From: Tetracentron sinense
Taxonomy: Eukaryota > Streptophyta > Magnoliopsida > Trochodendrales > Trochodendraceae
Direction: 5' to 3'
Length of the DNA stretch: 64,000 nucleotides
Assembly (NCBI GenBank): GCA_015143295.1
Contig: CM026555.1
Location: 801,207-865,206 of the forward strand
Shown: positions 35,479-47,300 of the stretch, in pieces
Layout: each line of letters starts with the position of its first letter
Position numbering within the stretch: position 1 is the first letter of the stretch
Notes under the pieces: generated by a model
Database searches by the model: none
What the model saw: only the letters and a program-made list of their open reading frames with translations
What the model was told of the DNA's origin: nothing
Position numbers and translations under genes: made by a program

Positions 35479-35840
35479 CCTAGTTTCCGTTCATAGTCCG
35501 TCGCAACTAGTACCCTATATGCAGATGGGTATGCCTAGTTGCCGTTCATAGCCCGTCGCAACTAGCATTCATGCAGAATGTGAATGCCTAGTTGCCGTTT
35601 ATAGCCCGTCGCAACTAGCATCCATGCGGAATGTGAATGCCTAGTTGCCGTTCATAGCCCGTCGCAACTAGCATCCATGCGGAATGTGAATGCCTAGTTG
35701 CCGTTCATAGCCCGTCGCAACTAGCATTCATGCGGAATGTGAATGCCTAGTTGCCGTTCATAGCCCGTCGCAACTAGCATCCATGCGGAATGTGAATGCC
35801 TAGTTGCCGTTCATAGCCCGTCGCAACTAGCATCCATGCG
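35479..35840. repeat. 54-bp tandem repeat, seven units, Gypsy2 left LTR
   Basis: The unit begins gcctagttgccgttcatagc and includes cccgtcgcaactagcat. The first unit is diverged. The right LTR has six units (about 43144-43453). Confidence 0.9.
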
Positions 35841-36846
35841 TGTAATGCCATGCAGAGTTATGCGTGTCATGTGATGCTATGTTATGCGTGTCATGCGATG
35901 CTATGCATGTCATGCGAGGGGATGAGAGACCTTTCCCTATGCAATGCATGATTGTCTTGCCCTTTGTCAAAAGCGAAGTGAAACATATCTTAGGATATGC
36001 CCCACCTCTACGTCCCATACTTAAAACATCGGTAAATCACGTCATTTCATACGTGCTTGTGAGATCGTGTGCATACTTGCATTTGGAATTAAACATGGCA
36101 ATTTGGGGTAATTCACAAAGCATAGCATATAACAATTTAAGTGAGTAATAATCTACGCATTTTAAGAAATGTAAGAAACACACTATCATGAACCCTAACA
36201 ATTTCAAGAGCAATTGAGCATGATTTCCCTTAATTTATCATTTATTTTGTTCACCTTGGCATTTCATCAAACATGGGGTGTGTTCATTATTCACTTAACC
36301 TAGATCATGCTTTTCTAGGTGGGTTATGCTCACATCACACTTGTATGTTCATTATTAGTACAATGCCCTTTCCCATTCGTTCATCACATCATCCACACGG
36401 CATCCATTCGCCAACATCCATCTTTATTCACCATTCATACCACCAATCTCATAACACATATATAAGTGAAGGAAAACAAGGAGAAACAAAGGAAAAGGAA
36501 AGCTATAACTAGGAGGGTAGTAAGAAGTACCGACCTTGAACAATGAGGAAGAAATCCCCTTTTCAAAACGACCGTGAGTTGCTGCCCTAGCTTGAGGAGA
36601 GTGCCCCACACGAGCTTGAGCCGAGATCTCGAAGAAAATGGACTTGAGGTGAGTGTGGGTTCACAACCCTTTGATTTCTCCTCCAAAAATCAAACCCTAG
36701 GTTAGGGATCACCTTCTTCTCCTCTCCTTAGCTCTCAATCTTCTAAGTATTGTAAAATAAGCCCTAAAGGCTCGGGCAAGACTCTTAAGGTAAGAGTAAA
36801 CTGCCCAAAAGACTAAAACACCCTTACTAAGTTTTCTGCAAAAACG

Positions 36847-37035
36847 CGAATACCGAGCGATCGGTGTTAATGACCGATCGATCGGTTGCCTACCGATCGA
36901 TCGGTTTCATAACCGAGCGATCGGTTAAAATTTCACTCTCTGAAAAATTTCCCCATACAAAAATCTCGACCAGTCGATAGCCTCCGAGCGATCGGTTTTG
37001 GACCGATCGATCGCTCCATGGACCGATCGATCGGT
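36847..37035. repeat. CCGATCGATCGG palindrome cluster in U3 of Gypsy2, left LTR
   Basis: About eight sites of the form accgagcgatcggt or accgatcgatcggt occur within 190 bp. The right LTR has the same cluster at about 44464-44650. Confidence 0.85.
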
Positions 37036-37247
37036 GGTCTGCAGGTCCAAACTGTTTTGGCCATAACTTTTGACTCGTTCGTCCGATTTCGACGATTCAA
37101 CTTGCGTTGGGTTCGTACTTCGAAAACGAACATTTCTGACGTTTCAGAATTTCCAATTTCTTTCTTATTTATTAATTATACCTCTTTAAAGGAAAAATGG
37201 CAACGAAAGTGTCATGCATTAAATGTGAAAAGGTCCGGGGCTCTACA

Positions 37248-37260
37248 TCCTCCCCCCCTT
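37248..37260 (-). promoter_or_regulatory. Polypurine tract of Gypsy2
   Basis: The minus strand reads aaggggggggaga-type purines directly before the 3' LTR. Confidence 0.8.
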
Positions 37261-37348
37261 ACAAAAATTTCGTCCTCGAAATTTAGACGCTACTTGCATT
37301 ACAAACCAAGAAGAAAATTACAAGTCATACACAAACTTATACAAAAAC

Positions 37349-40300
37349 TCATTCAAATAATTCTGGGTACTTCGCTTTGACTTCGGCTTCACGCTCCCAT
37401 GTAGCTTCTTCCCGAGCATGGTGTTGCCATTGCACTAGAACCAAAGGGATAGTCTTGTTGCGAAGCACTTGATCTCTTCGATCCAAAATCTGAACCGGCT
37501 TTTCAATCAAGGTGAGGTCCTCTCGAATCTCCAACGGTTCCAAGTTTATGACATGCGAAGGATCCGCAATGTACTTCCGAAGCATAGACACATGGAAGAC
37601 GTTGTGAACTGCGGCCATGTGAGGTGGGAGAGCTACCCTGTAAGCAACCTCACCAACTCGCGTGATAATCTCAAAAGGCCCAACATACCGAGGACTGAGC
37701 TTGCCTCGCTTTCCAAATCTCATGATCCCTTTACTAGGAGATACTTTCACAAAAACTTGATCCCCTACTTGAAATTCCAAGTCCCTACGGCGCGTGTCCG
37801 CGTAACTTTTCTGGCGATCTTGAGCGGCTTTCAATCGATCCCGAATGATCTTAACTGTGTTTGCAGTTTGCTCAATCAATTCTGGACCAAGTAATTTCCT
37901 TTCTCCTACCTCATCCCAATAGAGAGGAGACCTACAACTTCGCCCATACAAGGCCTCAAATGGTGCCATTTGGATACTTGCCTGATAGCTGTTACTGTAG
38001 GCGAATTCAACCAAAGGCAAATGCTCTTCCCAACTGCCTCTGAAATCCATCATACAAGCCCGAAGCATGTCTTCAATGACTTGGTTCACTCTCTCGGTTT
38101 GTCCATCTGTCTGTGGATGAAAAGCGGTGCTGAAATCGAGTCGGGAACCCATAGCCTCCTGGAAGCTTTTCCAGAATCGTGATGTGAATCTTGGATCCCG
38201 ATCCGACACAATACTGACAGGCACTCCATGCAACCTCACCACTTCCTTGATGTACAAAGCAGCTAACTGACTAGAGTTGAAAGTAGTTCGGTAAGGCAAG
38301 AAGTGAGCGGACTTCGTCAAACGATCCACTACTACCCATATCGCATCTGAACCCCTTGCCGTCTTTGGCAAGGCAACTATGAAATCCATGGATATGTTCT
38401 CCCATTTCCACTCGGGAATCGGAATGGACTGTAATAGACCTGCGGGCCACATGTGTTCTGCTTTCACCTGTTGACACACCAAGCACCGTGCTACATATTC
38501 CGCAACCTCCCTCTTCATATTCCGCCACCAAAAGTGACTCTTGAGGTTCCGGTACATCTTCGTACCCCCTGGATGCACTGTGTACTTCGAACGGTGTGCT
38601 TCGTCCAAAATCTCTCTTCGAAGATCTGCATTGGCTGGGACGCACAGTCTTCCCTTGAATGTGATAGCACCCCGACTAGTGAGAGAAAAGTCTTCACTGC
38701 CCTCGGCAACTTCCTTGTCCCGGAAAGCCAACAATTCCGCATCCATGGCTTGATATTCTTGGATCAAATCTATAATGTAAGGCCGAACCGTAACATTTGC
38801 CAAGGTAGGACCACGGACAGAGTTATTCACACTGATGTCCAGATTTGCCAAATCTTCTAGTAGCTTCCATTCGTGAACCAACATGTGTGCTAACAACCCC
38901 TGAGGTCTTCTACTCAAAGCATCAGCCACTACATTTGCCTTACCCGGATGGTATTGAATGGTACAATCATAGTCCTTCAGAAATTCCATCCAACGCCGTT
39001 GCCTTAGATTCAATTCCTTTTGGGAAAAGAGGTACTTGAGGCTCTTGTGGTCCGTATACACATAGAATTCCACCCCGTATAAGTAATGTCGCCAGATCTT
39101 GAGTGCAAACACGACTGCGGCAAGCTCTAAGTCGTGCGTGGGGTAATTCTTCTCATGCTCCTTCAATTGCCTTGATGCATAGGCAATGACCTTCTTGTGT
39201 TGCATAAGCACACATCCAAGTCCAACGTGTGAGGCATCACTGTACACCTCATACCCAAGAGGTCCGGATGGCACTGTAAGGACAGGAGCTGTAGTAAGCC
39301 TCTTCTTCAGTTCCGTGAAACTGATCTCACACTTGTCGCTCCAAACAAACTGCGCATTCTTCCGTGTCAGGTGAGTAAGCGGTGCTGCAAGGCTAGAGAA
39401 ACCCTCTACGAATCTCCTGTAGTAGCCTGCCAGCCCAAGAAAGCTGCGTATCTCAGTAACACTCTTGGGCCTCGCCCAACTCATAACAGCTTCTATCTTC
39501 TTCGGATCAACGGAGATGCCTTCCGCGGAAACAACGTGGCCTAGGAATGCCACCTCTTCCAACCAAAACTCACACTTGCAAATTTTGGCGTATAGCTTGT
39601 GCTCTCTTAACATTTCCAATGCAAGGCGAAGGTCGCGTATGTGATCTTCCCGTGTCTGGGAATAGACCAAAATGTCATCAACAAATACAATCACGCACCG
39701 ATCTAGGTATGGTCGGAACACCCGGTTCATCAAATCCATAAAGGCTGCCGGCGCGTTCGTGAGACCAAAAGGCATCACCAAGAACTCATAGTGCCCATAT
39801 CGAGTCCTGAAAGCAGTTTTGGGAACATCTTCCACCTTAATCTTCAACTGGTGATAACCCGATCGAAGATCTATCTTTGAGAAAAATCTTGCTCCCTTCA
39901 ACTGATCGAACAAGTCGTCAATCCTAGGCAATGGATACCTATTCTTTATAGTGACTTTGTTCAATTGCCGGTAATCGACACACATCCGCATCGAACCATC
40001 TTTCTTCTTGACAAACAACACTGGGGCACCCCACGGTGAGACACTTGGTCGAATGAAGCCAAGGCTTTGTAATTCTTCCAACTGAGCCTTTAACTCTTTG
40101 AGTTCAATAGGGGCCATTCTATACGGAGCCCTGCAAACAGGAGCTGTGCCTGGTGCAAGCTCGATCATAAACTCAATCTCCCTGTCTGGAGGCAATCCTG
40201 GCAACTCCTCTGGAAATACATCCAGGAACTCACTCACAACCGGAATAGTTGATGAGTCCTTTGCCTCGGGGTTAGCTACGCCCAACGCCGCAAAACGAGC

Positions 40301-40674
40301 AATAGATCTGCTTTTCAACCCGCGAAAGTGGAATGGTTTTCCTTCTACTGGCTTGAAGAGTACCATTTTCTCAAAGCAAGCTACATGCCCATGATGTGCT
40401 GCTAACCAATCCATTCCCAATATAACATCAAAGTCTTGGAATCCAAGGACGATGAGATCAACCGCCAACTCGTGGCTTCCAACTTGGACCACACCATTTC
40501 TATACACTTTATCTGCCAATACTGTTTTGCCAAGAGGAGTCGAAATGGCTAACTCCGGTTCTAGCTGACTTGGCTCCCCAGAAAAGCCTTCTGAAAAACT
40601 CGGCAAGACAAACGAATGAGTAGACCCGGTATCAATCAACACTCGAGCCAAATACTCATTGACTAGTAGGGTTC
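37349..40674 (-). CDS. Pol of Gypsy2: protease, RT, RNase H, integrase, chromodomain
   Basis: Open from 40674 to the stop ending at 37349, the same length as the Gypsy1 Pol and highly similar along its whole length. Protease DTGS, RT FVDD, RNase H YSDAS, integrase HHCC plus Asp, Asp, Glu, and the C-terminal chromodomain are all present. As in Gypsy1 there is no proper start codon at the beginning, and the frame joins gag across the intron 40675-40818. The enzyme domains look sound, but translation as Gag-Pol would be blocked by the upstream TAG in gag. Confidence 0.92.
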
Positions 40675-40818
40675 CTGAAATTTTAGCTAGTTACGTCAAT
40701 TCAAGCCTCAACAGTGTATACACGTAGGTAAATATATATATAGCATACCAACTACGTACACAAGGAATAAAACATAACACAACAATCACGAATAAGGAAA
40801 ATAACTCCTAACGCGTAC
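40675..40818 (-). other. Putative spliceosomal intron between gag and pol of Gypsy2 (144 bp)
   Basis: The donor CAAG|GTACGC and acceptor TTTCAG|GAACC are at the same codon phase as in Gypsy1. The intron carries substitutions and net one-base length change against Gypsy1, yet the flanking exons stay in phase. Unspliced, a TAG stop appears four codons into the intron. Confidence 0.75.
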
Positions 40819-42067
40819 CTTGCACCACATCGTCAGATGCAAGTGCATCACCCTCTGTCAAGGCAAAAACTCGCCCCTGGTTCGCCTGGCGAGACTGAGG
40901 TGTAGACCGGGTAGTCTGAGATGACGCCTGATATGATCCTGCTGGGCGTGCTGGTGGCCTAATCCCCTAAGACTGGCCTGGTAAATGCCGGGTAGGGCAA
41001 TCCCTGATCACGTGGCCCTGGCGACCACAGTGAAAACATCCACCCGATGCTCTTAGGCAATCCCCAGCTGGGTGCCGTCGGCCGCATGAAGGGCAGGCCT
41101 CGTGTGTGCGGGTAGGAGGGGCCTGAGGTGGAGCATATCTCGCCACCTGAGGTGCAACTGGCCATGGGGCCGGGAGAGCCTGAGGTCGAGGTGCCTGTGG
41201 CACGTACTGCCGTGGTGCTGGGGCCGCATAAGTCGGCCTCATCGGTGGTGCTGGCCATGTATACTGATAAGGGCCAGTACGATTCTGCCTCTCTGGAGGT
41301 GCTGAACTACTGGCTTGGCCTCTCGCCAACTCTCTCTTCTTAGACACTGCTTCAGAATTGGCCTCAACCAATAAGGCCTTATCCACTACTTCGGCGTAAG
41401 TGGCGTGCCTGAAAACCGACACTTTCTCCATGATGACATCCTTGAGCCCTTGCTTAAACCTCCTCGCCTTCATTGCCTCGGTGGCAATCATATGTGTCGC
41501 GAAGCGTGATAGCTCCGAGAACTTAGCCTCATAAGCGGCCACAGACATCGAACCTTGCTCAAGGTTGATGAATTCTCTCTCTTTCTTTTCCCGAGCTCCA
41601 ACCGGGAAATACTTCTTATAGAACGTGTCCTTAAACTCCTCCCAAGTCCAAGGTTGACCCTGCATGGTCAAGTCTCGTGTCCTCAATGCGGACAACCACC
41701 AATGGTGGGCTTTACCCTCTAGCATGAAAACTGCCCATGCTACCCTATCCTCCTCTGTAGGCGAGAGGACCGCAAAAATCTTCTCCATCTGGAGGATCCA
41801 CGCCTCTGCTGCGAGAGGGTCCACACTCCCATGGAAGGATGGAGGCCTCAATCTCCTGAATGCCTCAACTCCAGCTGTACGATGTACTGGAGCTGCGGGC
41901 GGTGGAGTAGATGCCGCTGATGCCGGTATAGTTTGCCGAGCCGCCAGGATGGCGAGTGTCTCAGCAATAGAGCCTAAGACCTGAGAGAGGTCCGGCTGCT
42001 CATCCTCATCTCTAGAAGAAGATGAAGCTCTGGTGTGTGGTCCACGACCCCGTGTGCCCCGCCTCAT
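40819..42067 (-). pseudogene. Gag of Gypsy2, with premature TAG
   Basis: ATG at 42067-42065 (MRRGTRGRG). The Gag domain and both knuckles (CPSCGRRHPAGDC, CFHCGRQGHVIRDC) are intact. TAG at 40969-40967 ends the protein at 366 aa, where Gypsy1 has a Gln codon. Beyond it the frame is open to the intron donor at 40818, so a single C-to-T change is the only break seen. Confidence 0.9.
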
Positions 42068-42412
42068 GACTAAAGTCCTGAGAACAATAGCACCACATGA
42101 GTCTCACTTGAAAACACAGTTTATTTCAATGTCGTTTCACAATAATTCAATCTGTATTAGTTGTATAATACTAATATACATCACATCAAGTAATCAGAGT
42201 ATTCATCACATTATACTTATACTTTAGTGTTCTAGCGTACCTAGGACCCGTACTTGGTTAAAGCAACCATTTTAGACTAAGACTAAAGTTTAGTCTTACA
42301 CTTGGAACCAGACTCGCTCCCGTCTTACTTCCTTCCTAACTTGTTTCCTGACATATGCTCTTGTCAAGCCGTGGCATAAGATTCTAAGTGACCCTAGAGA
42401 CCTAAAGCCTAA

Positions 42413-42424
42413 GCTCTGATACCA
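42413..42424 (-). promoter_or_regulatory. Primer-binding site of Gypsy2
   Basis: tggtatcagagc on the minus strand, four bases from the LTR. Confidence 0.88.
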
Positions 42425-42428
42425 CTTC

Positions 42429-44859
42429 TGTCGCGACCCAAAACCCACCCTAGGAGTTAGAGTGAATCTTGGACGACTCAATCATGACTTACATGACTTG
42501 CTTGACAAACCAACCTGCAAAAACCCACAGAGCATATACAATAGAAGACATTATAGCGGAACATAACTATAAAACACAGCGGAAGTCTAACAAACCTCTA
42601 AGTATATACATATGGTCCAAGTTTATACAAAAAGTAACCAGAAGAAAGTGCGGACAGACCCGCCAAAATACATGGATATAATCTCTCATCTCACCCACAG
42701 CTAATCCACTCAGAATCTACAACCACCTAATGGTAACCCTCTACTGGAGGTTCCTCAAAAGGCTCCTCGACGTACTCCTCCTCCACCCATTGACTCGGAG
42801 CACAGATATCAAATGGAGCAGCTGCTCCGCCGTCACCTGCCGACAGAAGAAGTACGGCTGAGCATGGAATACTCAGCGGGTACTAAGCACTAACCAACAG
42901 TCATAGCATACAGATAGCATACATAAAGGATGAAGCAAGTTGCATATATAGAACAGGAACAATTTATATCATACAAGGAAGTAAAGCAATTTATATTCAT
43001 GCTTGCATTCAGAAAGACTGATAAAACCCTTGAAAACATCGTGCACTTGACTTGACTTGAAGTACCCTTTTTCGTGATTAGGAACTTGTTAACCGTGTCA
43101 TGCTTGTCATGCTTGCATTTTCATAATTTAAACATGTTCACATGCCTAGTTTCCGTTCATAGTCCGTCGCAACTAGTACCCTATATGCAGATGGGTATGC
43201 CTAGTTGCCGTTCATAGCCCGTCGCAACTAGCATTCATGCAGAATGTGAATGCCTAGTTGCCGTTCATAGCCCGTCGCAACTAGCATCCATGCGGAATGT
43301 GAATGCCTAGTTGCCGTTCATAGCCCGTCGCAACTAGCATTCATGCGGAATGTGAATGCCTAGTTGCCGTTCATAGCCCGTCGCAACTAGCATCCATGCG
43401 GAATGTGAATGCCTAGTTGCCGTTCATAGCCCGTCGCAACTAGCATCCATGCGTGTAATGCCATGCAGAGTTATGGGTGTCATGTGATGCTATGTTATGC
43501 GTGTCATGCGATGCTATGCATGTCATGCGAGGGGATGAGAGACCTTTCCCTATGCAATGCATGATTGTCTTGCCCTTTGTCAAAAGCGAAGTGAAACATA
43601 TCTTAGGATATGCCCCACCTCTACGTCCCATACTTAAAACATCGGTAAATCACGTCATTTCATACGTGCTCGTGAGATCGTGTGCATACTTGCATTTGGA
43701 ATTAAACATGGCAATTTGGGGTAATTCACAAAGCATAGCATATAACAATTTAAGTGAGTAATAATCTACGCATTTTAAGAAATGTAAGAAACACACTATC
43801 ATGAACCCTAACAATTTCAAGAGCAATTGAGCATGATTTCCCTTAATTTATCATTTATTTTGTTCACCTTGGCATTTCATCAAACATGGGGTGTGTTCAT
43901 TATTCACTTAACCTAGATCATGCTTTTCTAGGTGGGTTATGCTCACATCACACTTGTATGTTCATTATTAGTACAATGCCCTTTCCCATTCGTTCATCAC
44001 ATCATCCACACGGCATCCATTCGCCAACATCCATCTCTATTCACCATTCATACCACCAATCTCATAACACATATATAAGTGAAGGAAAACAAGGAGAAAC
44101 AAAGGAAAAGGGAAGCTATAACTAGGAGGGTAGTAAGAAGTACCGACCTTGAACAATGAGGAAGAAATCCCCTTTTCAAAACGACCGTGAGTTGCTGCCC
44201 TAGCTTGAGGAGAGTGCCCCACACGAGCTTGAGCCGAGATCTCGAAGAAAATGGACTTGAGGTGAGTGTGGGTTCACAACCCTTTGATTTCTCCTCCAAA
44301 AATCAAACCCTAGGTTAGGGATCGCCTTCTTCTCCTCTCCTTAGCTCTCAATCTTCTAAGTATTGTAAAATAAGCCCTAAAGGCTCGGGCAAGACTCTTA
44401 AGGTAAGAGTAAACTGCCCAAAAGACTAAAACACCCTTACTAAGTTTTCTGCAAAAACGCGAATACCGAGCGATCGGTGTTAATGACCGATCGATCGGTT
44501 GCCTACCGATCGATCGGTTTCATAACCGAGCGATCGGTTAAAATTTCACTCTCTGGAAAATTTCCCCATACAAAAATCTCGACCAGTCGATAGCCTCCGA
44601 ACGATCGGTTTTGGACCGATCGATCGCTCCATGGACCGATCGATCGGTGGTCTGCAGGTCCAAACTGTTTTGGCCATAACTTTGACTCGTTCGTCCGATT
44701 TCGACGATTCAACTTGCGTTGGGTTCGTACTTCGAAAACGAACATTTCTGACGTTTCGGAATTTCTAATTTCTTCCTTATTTATTAATTATACCTCTTTA
44801 AAGGAAAAATGGCAACGAAAGTGTCATGCATTAAATGTGAAAAGGTCCGGGGCTCTACA
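42429..44859 (-). repeat. 5' LTR of Gypsy2 (2431 bp)
   Basis: Differs from the left LTR by about a dozen single bases and one 54-bp unit. Followed by the ggttc duplication at 44860-44864. Confidence 0.93.
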
Positions 44860-44864
44860 GGTTC

Positions 44865-46853
44865 CTTGTAAACCTAATATTGTTCGAAGCCTCTAGAGTA
44901 CTGGTTGGGCGCCGTACTTCATCATGGCTTGCACATGTGTAGTTCTATGAGATAGTGTGATGAATCTCATTCACAGAGAGTGGTGACTCTTGACTAACAT
45001 GTGAGTATATGTAGCAAGTACATAATACTGAACGGGGTCACTAGTGGATACCCTATGGAATACACTGTCAGATTGTATTAGGGTTATCCATTTGACAAAT
45101 TGTCCTTAGACCTGAGAGGTTAACATTTTCTCAGACATTTGTCTATATGGCTTTGATGTGCCAATCGGCAATGTCCAATACACAGGACTAACTCCGGGTA
45201 CGTTGGGTCATGTACACTATGTTTGGAGAAGTGTGTAAACACTCAATAAGGAATCCACAACTCCTTAATTGGAGATAATGATATCAAGGTGATACTTGTT
45301 GAACTGAACTGTTAAATCCAGTACTGGTGCTTTTCGGTAAAATGGTTTTTATCGAAGTTGATATTTTTAATATGGAAAAATATATATAAATATATATGTC
45401 AGTTCTTTTCTAATGTTTTCTTCAAAAATGTTTTGGAGGTTCAGTTCAATGAAAAGTAATCATGAGAAAAGAGTTCTATTCATAAGCTAGGGACTAAGAC
45501 AGTGGAATTGTTCCAATCCCGGAAGCTTACATGTGATATCGGAATGTGGAAGGATTTATTTGTAAATATATTGTGAGATGGTACTTACAAGCAATTCTCT
45601 AATTTCTGGAGGTTAATCACATTGTGTTAATGGACATTAATTGTGATTGGTGGAAGTCCAGGGACTTAGATAACATTCTATGATCCTAATGGAGTTTTAG
45701 GAAAGGTGTTTCCTAGTAACAATGCTTCAACCAAAAAGGTGAAGTACTTGGTCCCACAACCGGAAATAGGAGATCCCTTTAGATCCCACACACAAGGACC
45801 TTCTTAAAGTATTTAATTTAATTTATAATTAAATTAATTAATTTCTCTAAGTAATCACTATATGGTATAGTGAAGCTCTAAAAGGTGGAATCACATTAGA
45901 TGTGAAAAACAAAATGGGTAGGACCCATTGAGAATTATTATAAAAGAATAATTCAAGTGACCAAGAGGGTTTTGGAAACCCTTTAGGCGTGTAGGGTGGG
46001 ACCCACCTAGGGTGGGACACCCACTTCAAGGAGGAATAATAATTGTTATTATTTTAATTAGTTTCTAATTAATTAACACCTTATTGGATAAGGTTAGTTA
46101 GTTAGTTAGTTACTAATTAAAGATTCCCTAATTGTTAGGGATTCCATTAGTTAGTTACTAATTCAAGATTCCTTATTGGATAAGGATAAGATTAGTTACT
46201 AATGGATAAGGTTGGTTTCTTTTAAGATTAATCTTAATTGGATTAGGAGAATAATCAATAAAGGAAACTATTGAGGAATCCTAATTGGATTAGGATAAGG
46301 TTAATGAATTATAATTGGATTACAATTCAAACAACCAAGAGGGAATTTATATAAAGGATTGGATGCCCAGCCCTTTAATATATATAATTCTCCAGAATTT
46401 TTCTTCTCTCCCTCTCCTAAAACCTCACGCCCTCCCCTCTCTCTCCTTGAGGTGTACGGTCACACCCATCTCTCTCTTCTTTTGTCTTCTTGATTGGATC
46501 TTGAGGAAAAGCAAGAATTCATCTTGTTCATCAAGAAAGGTTCTTGATCAATAAAGATTGGATCTTTATTCAAGATTCCTAGAGCTGGAAATTTGGAAGG
46601 GCCATTAGCTTCCATTAGAGAAAGCTTTAAAGGAAAAAGAAGGTTCGTGTGAATCGACAGGAGACTTGACACTTGTGAAGTTTTGCGAGTACTATTCTAA
46701 CGTGGATTTGACTTAACAATTTCAAAGTCGCAAAGGTGAATGTTATTCTAACCTTCATTGAATAAAATCAATTAGAATCTTAGTCAGATCTTGGGATTCG
46801 ATGTATGCCCCCCAAGAACTGTGTTTCTAAAATTAAAAAGTGGCATACTTTCA
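44865..46853 (+). repeat. 3' LTR of element E, second part
   Basis: Continues the LTR from 34762 and ends CTTTCA, followed by the gttat duplication. It has one unit of the ttag microsatellite fewer than the 5' LTR, plus several point changes. Confidence 0.9.
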
Positions 46854-46984
46854 GTTATATGCTTTCCCTTTTCAATCGCTTATGCTAGAATAATTGTCAC
46901 AAATTACTACACACAAGCACGCATGTATCATGAACCGATGTTTTTAAAGTATAAGTATTTGAAAGACAACAACAAAATGTGATT

Positions 46985-47300
46985 TACGAAACGAATGATA
47001 AATCCGGACATCAGGCCAGTCAAGGGTAGGGCATGTCCCCGGATATGTCATACCTGGCTCACAAGTAAACATGCAGGTAGATAAAGCCAGACATCAGGCC
47101 GGTCAAGGGTAGGGCATATCTCAAGATATGTCATACCTGGCTCACAAGAAAACAAGTTGATCAAGCCGGACATCGGGCTGGTCAAGGATGTTAGTGTACC
47201 TTTTTCTATATATACATATGTATTCATTGAAGGGAATTTATTTCTAGCTCACAAGTTGCTTCAAGGGCACTAACAACTGGCTCACAAGAAAACAAGGCAA
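46985..47300 (+). repeat. Tandem repeat in the 3' part of LTR D
   Basis: About three units of around 85-110 bp containing cggacatcaggccggtcaag and ctggctcacaag. The first two include a palindromic hairpin (47032-47047, 47115-47130). It lies at the position of the 54-bp array in Gypsy2. Confidence 0.7.

Larger units (their letters stand above)
34763..37247 (-). repeat. 3' LTR of Gypsy2 (2485 bp)
   Basis: On the plus strand it runs TGTCGCGACC to GGCTCTACA. It holds seven copies of a 54-bp repeat (35479-35840), palindrome repeats (36847-37035) and the two hairpins shared with Gypsy1 (35191-35211, 35984-35999). Confidence 0.93.
34763..44859 (-). mobile_element. Gypsy2: full-length Tekay-type Ty3-gypsy element, minus strand, 10097 bp, gag nonsense mutation
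   Basis: LTRs at 34763-37247 (2485 bp) and 42429-44859 (2431 bp); the length difference is one 54-bp repeat unit. The pol frame is open and closely similar to Gypsy1, and the gag-pol intron is present. A TAG replaces a Gln codon in gag, so this copy cannot make its own Gag-Pol without suppression. Its U3 carries GATCGATC palindromes where Gypsy1 has the minisatellite, so it is a different family of the same branch. Confidence 0.92.
26976..46853 (+). mobile_element. Element E: copia-type LTR retrotransposon with decayed coding region, split by Gypsy2
   Basis: The 5' LTR is 26976-29161 (2186 bp). The 3' LTR is 34570-34762 plus 44865-46853 (2182 bp). The target duplication is gttat (26971-26975 and 46854-46858). 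By eye the LTRs differ by about ten substitutions and a few small indels, so transposition was recent. The 5.4-kb interior has no long ORF, only fragments resembling copia Gag and Pol with many stops. It looks like a non-autonomous element moved in trans (inference). Confidence 0.85.

Noticed and set aside
35479-35840. Evenly spaced repeats that might recall a CRISPR array
   Set aside because: The 54-bp units are whole tandem copies with no unique spacers, and they lie inside a plant LTR.
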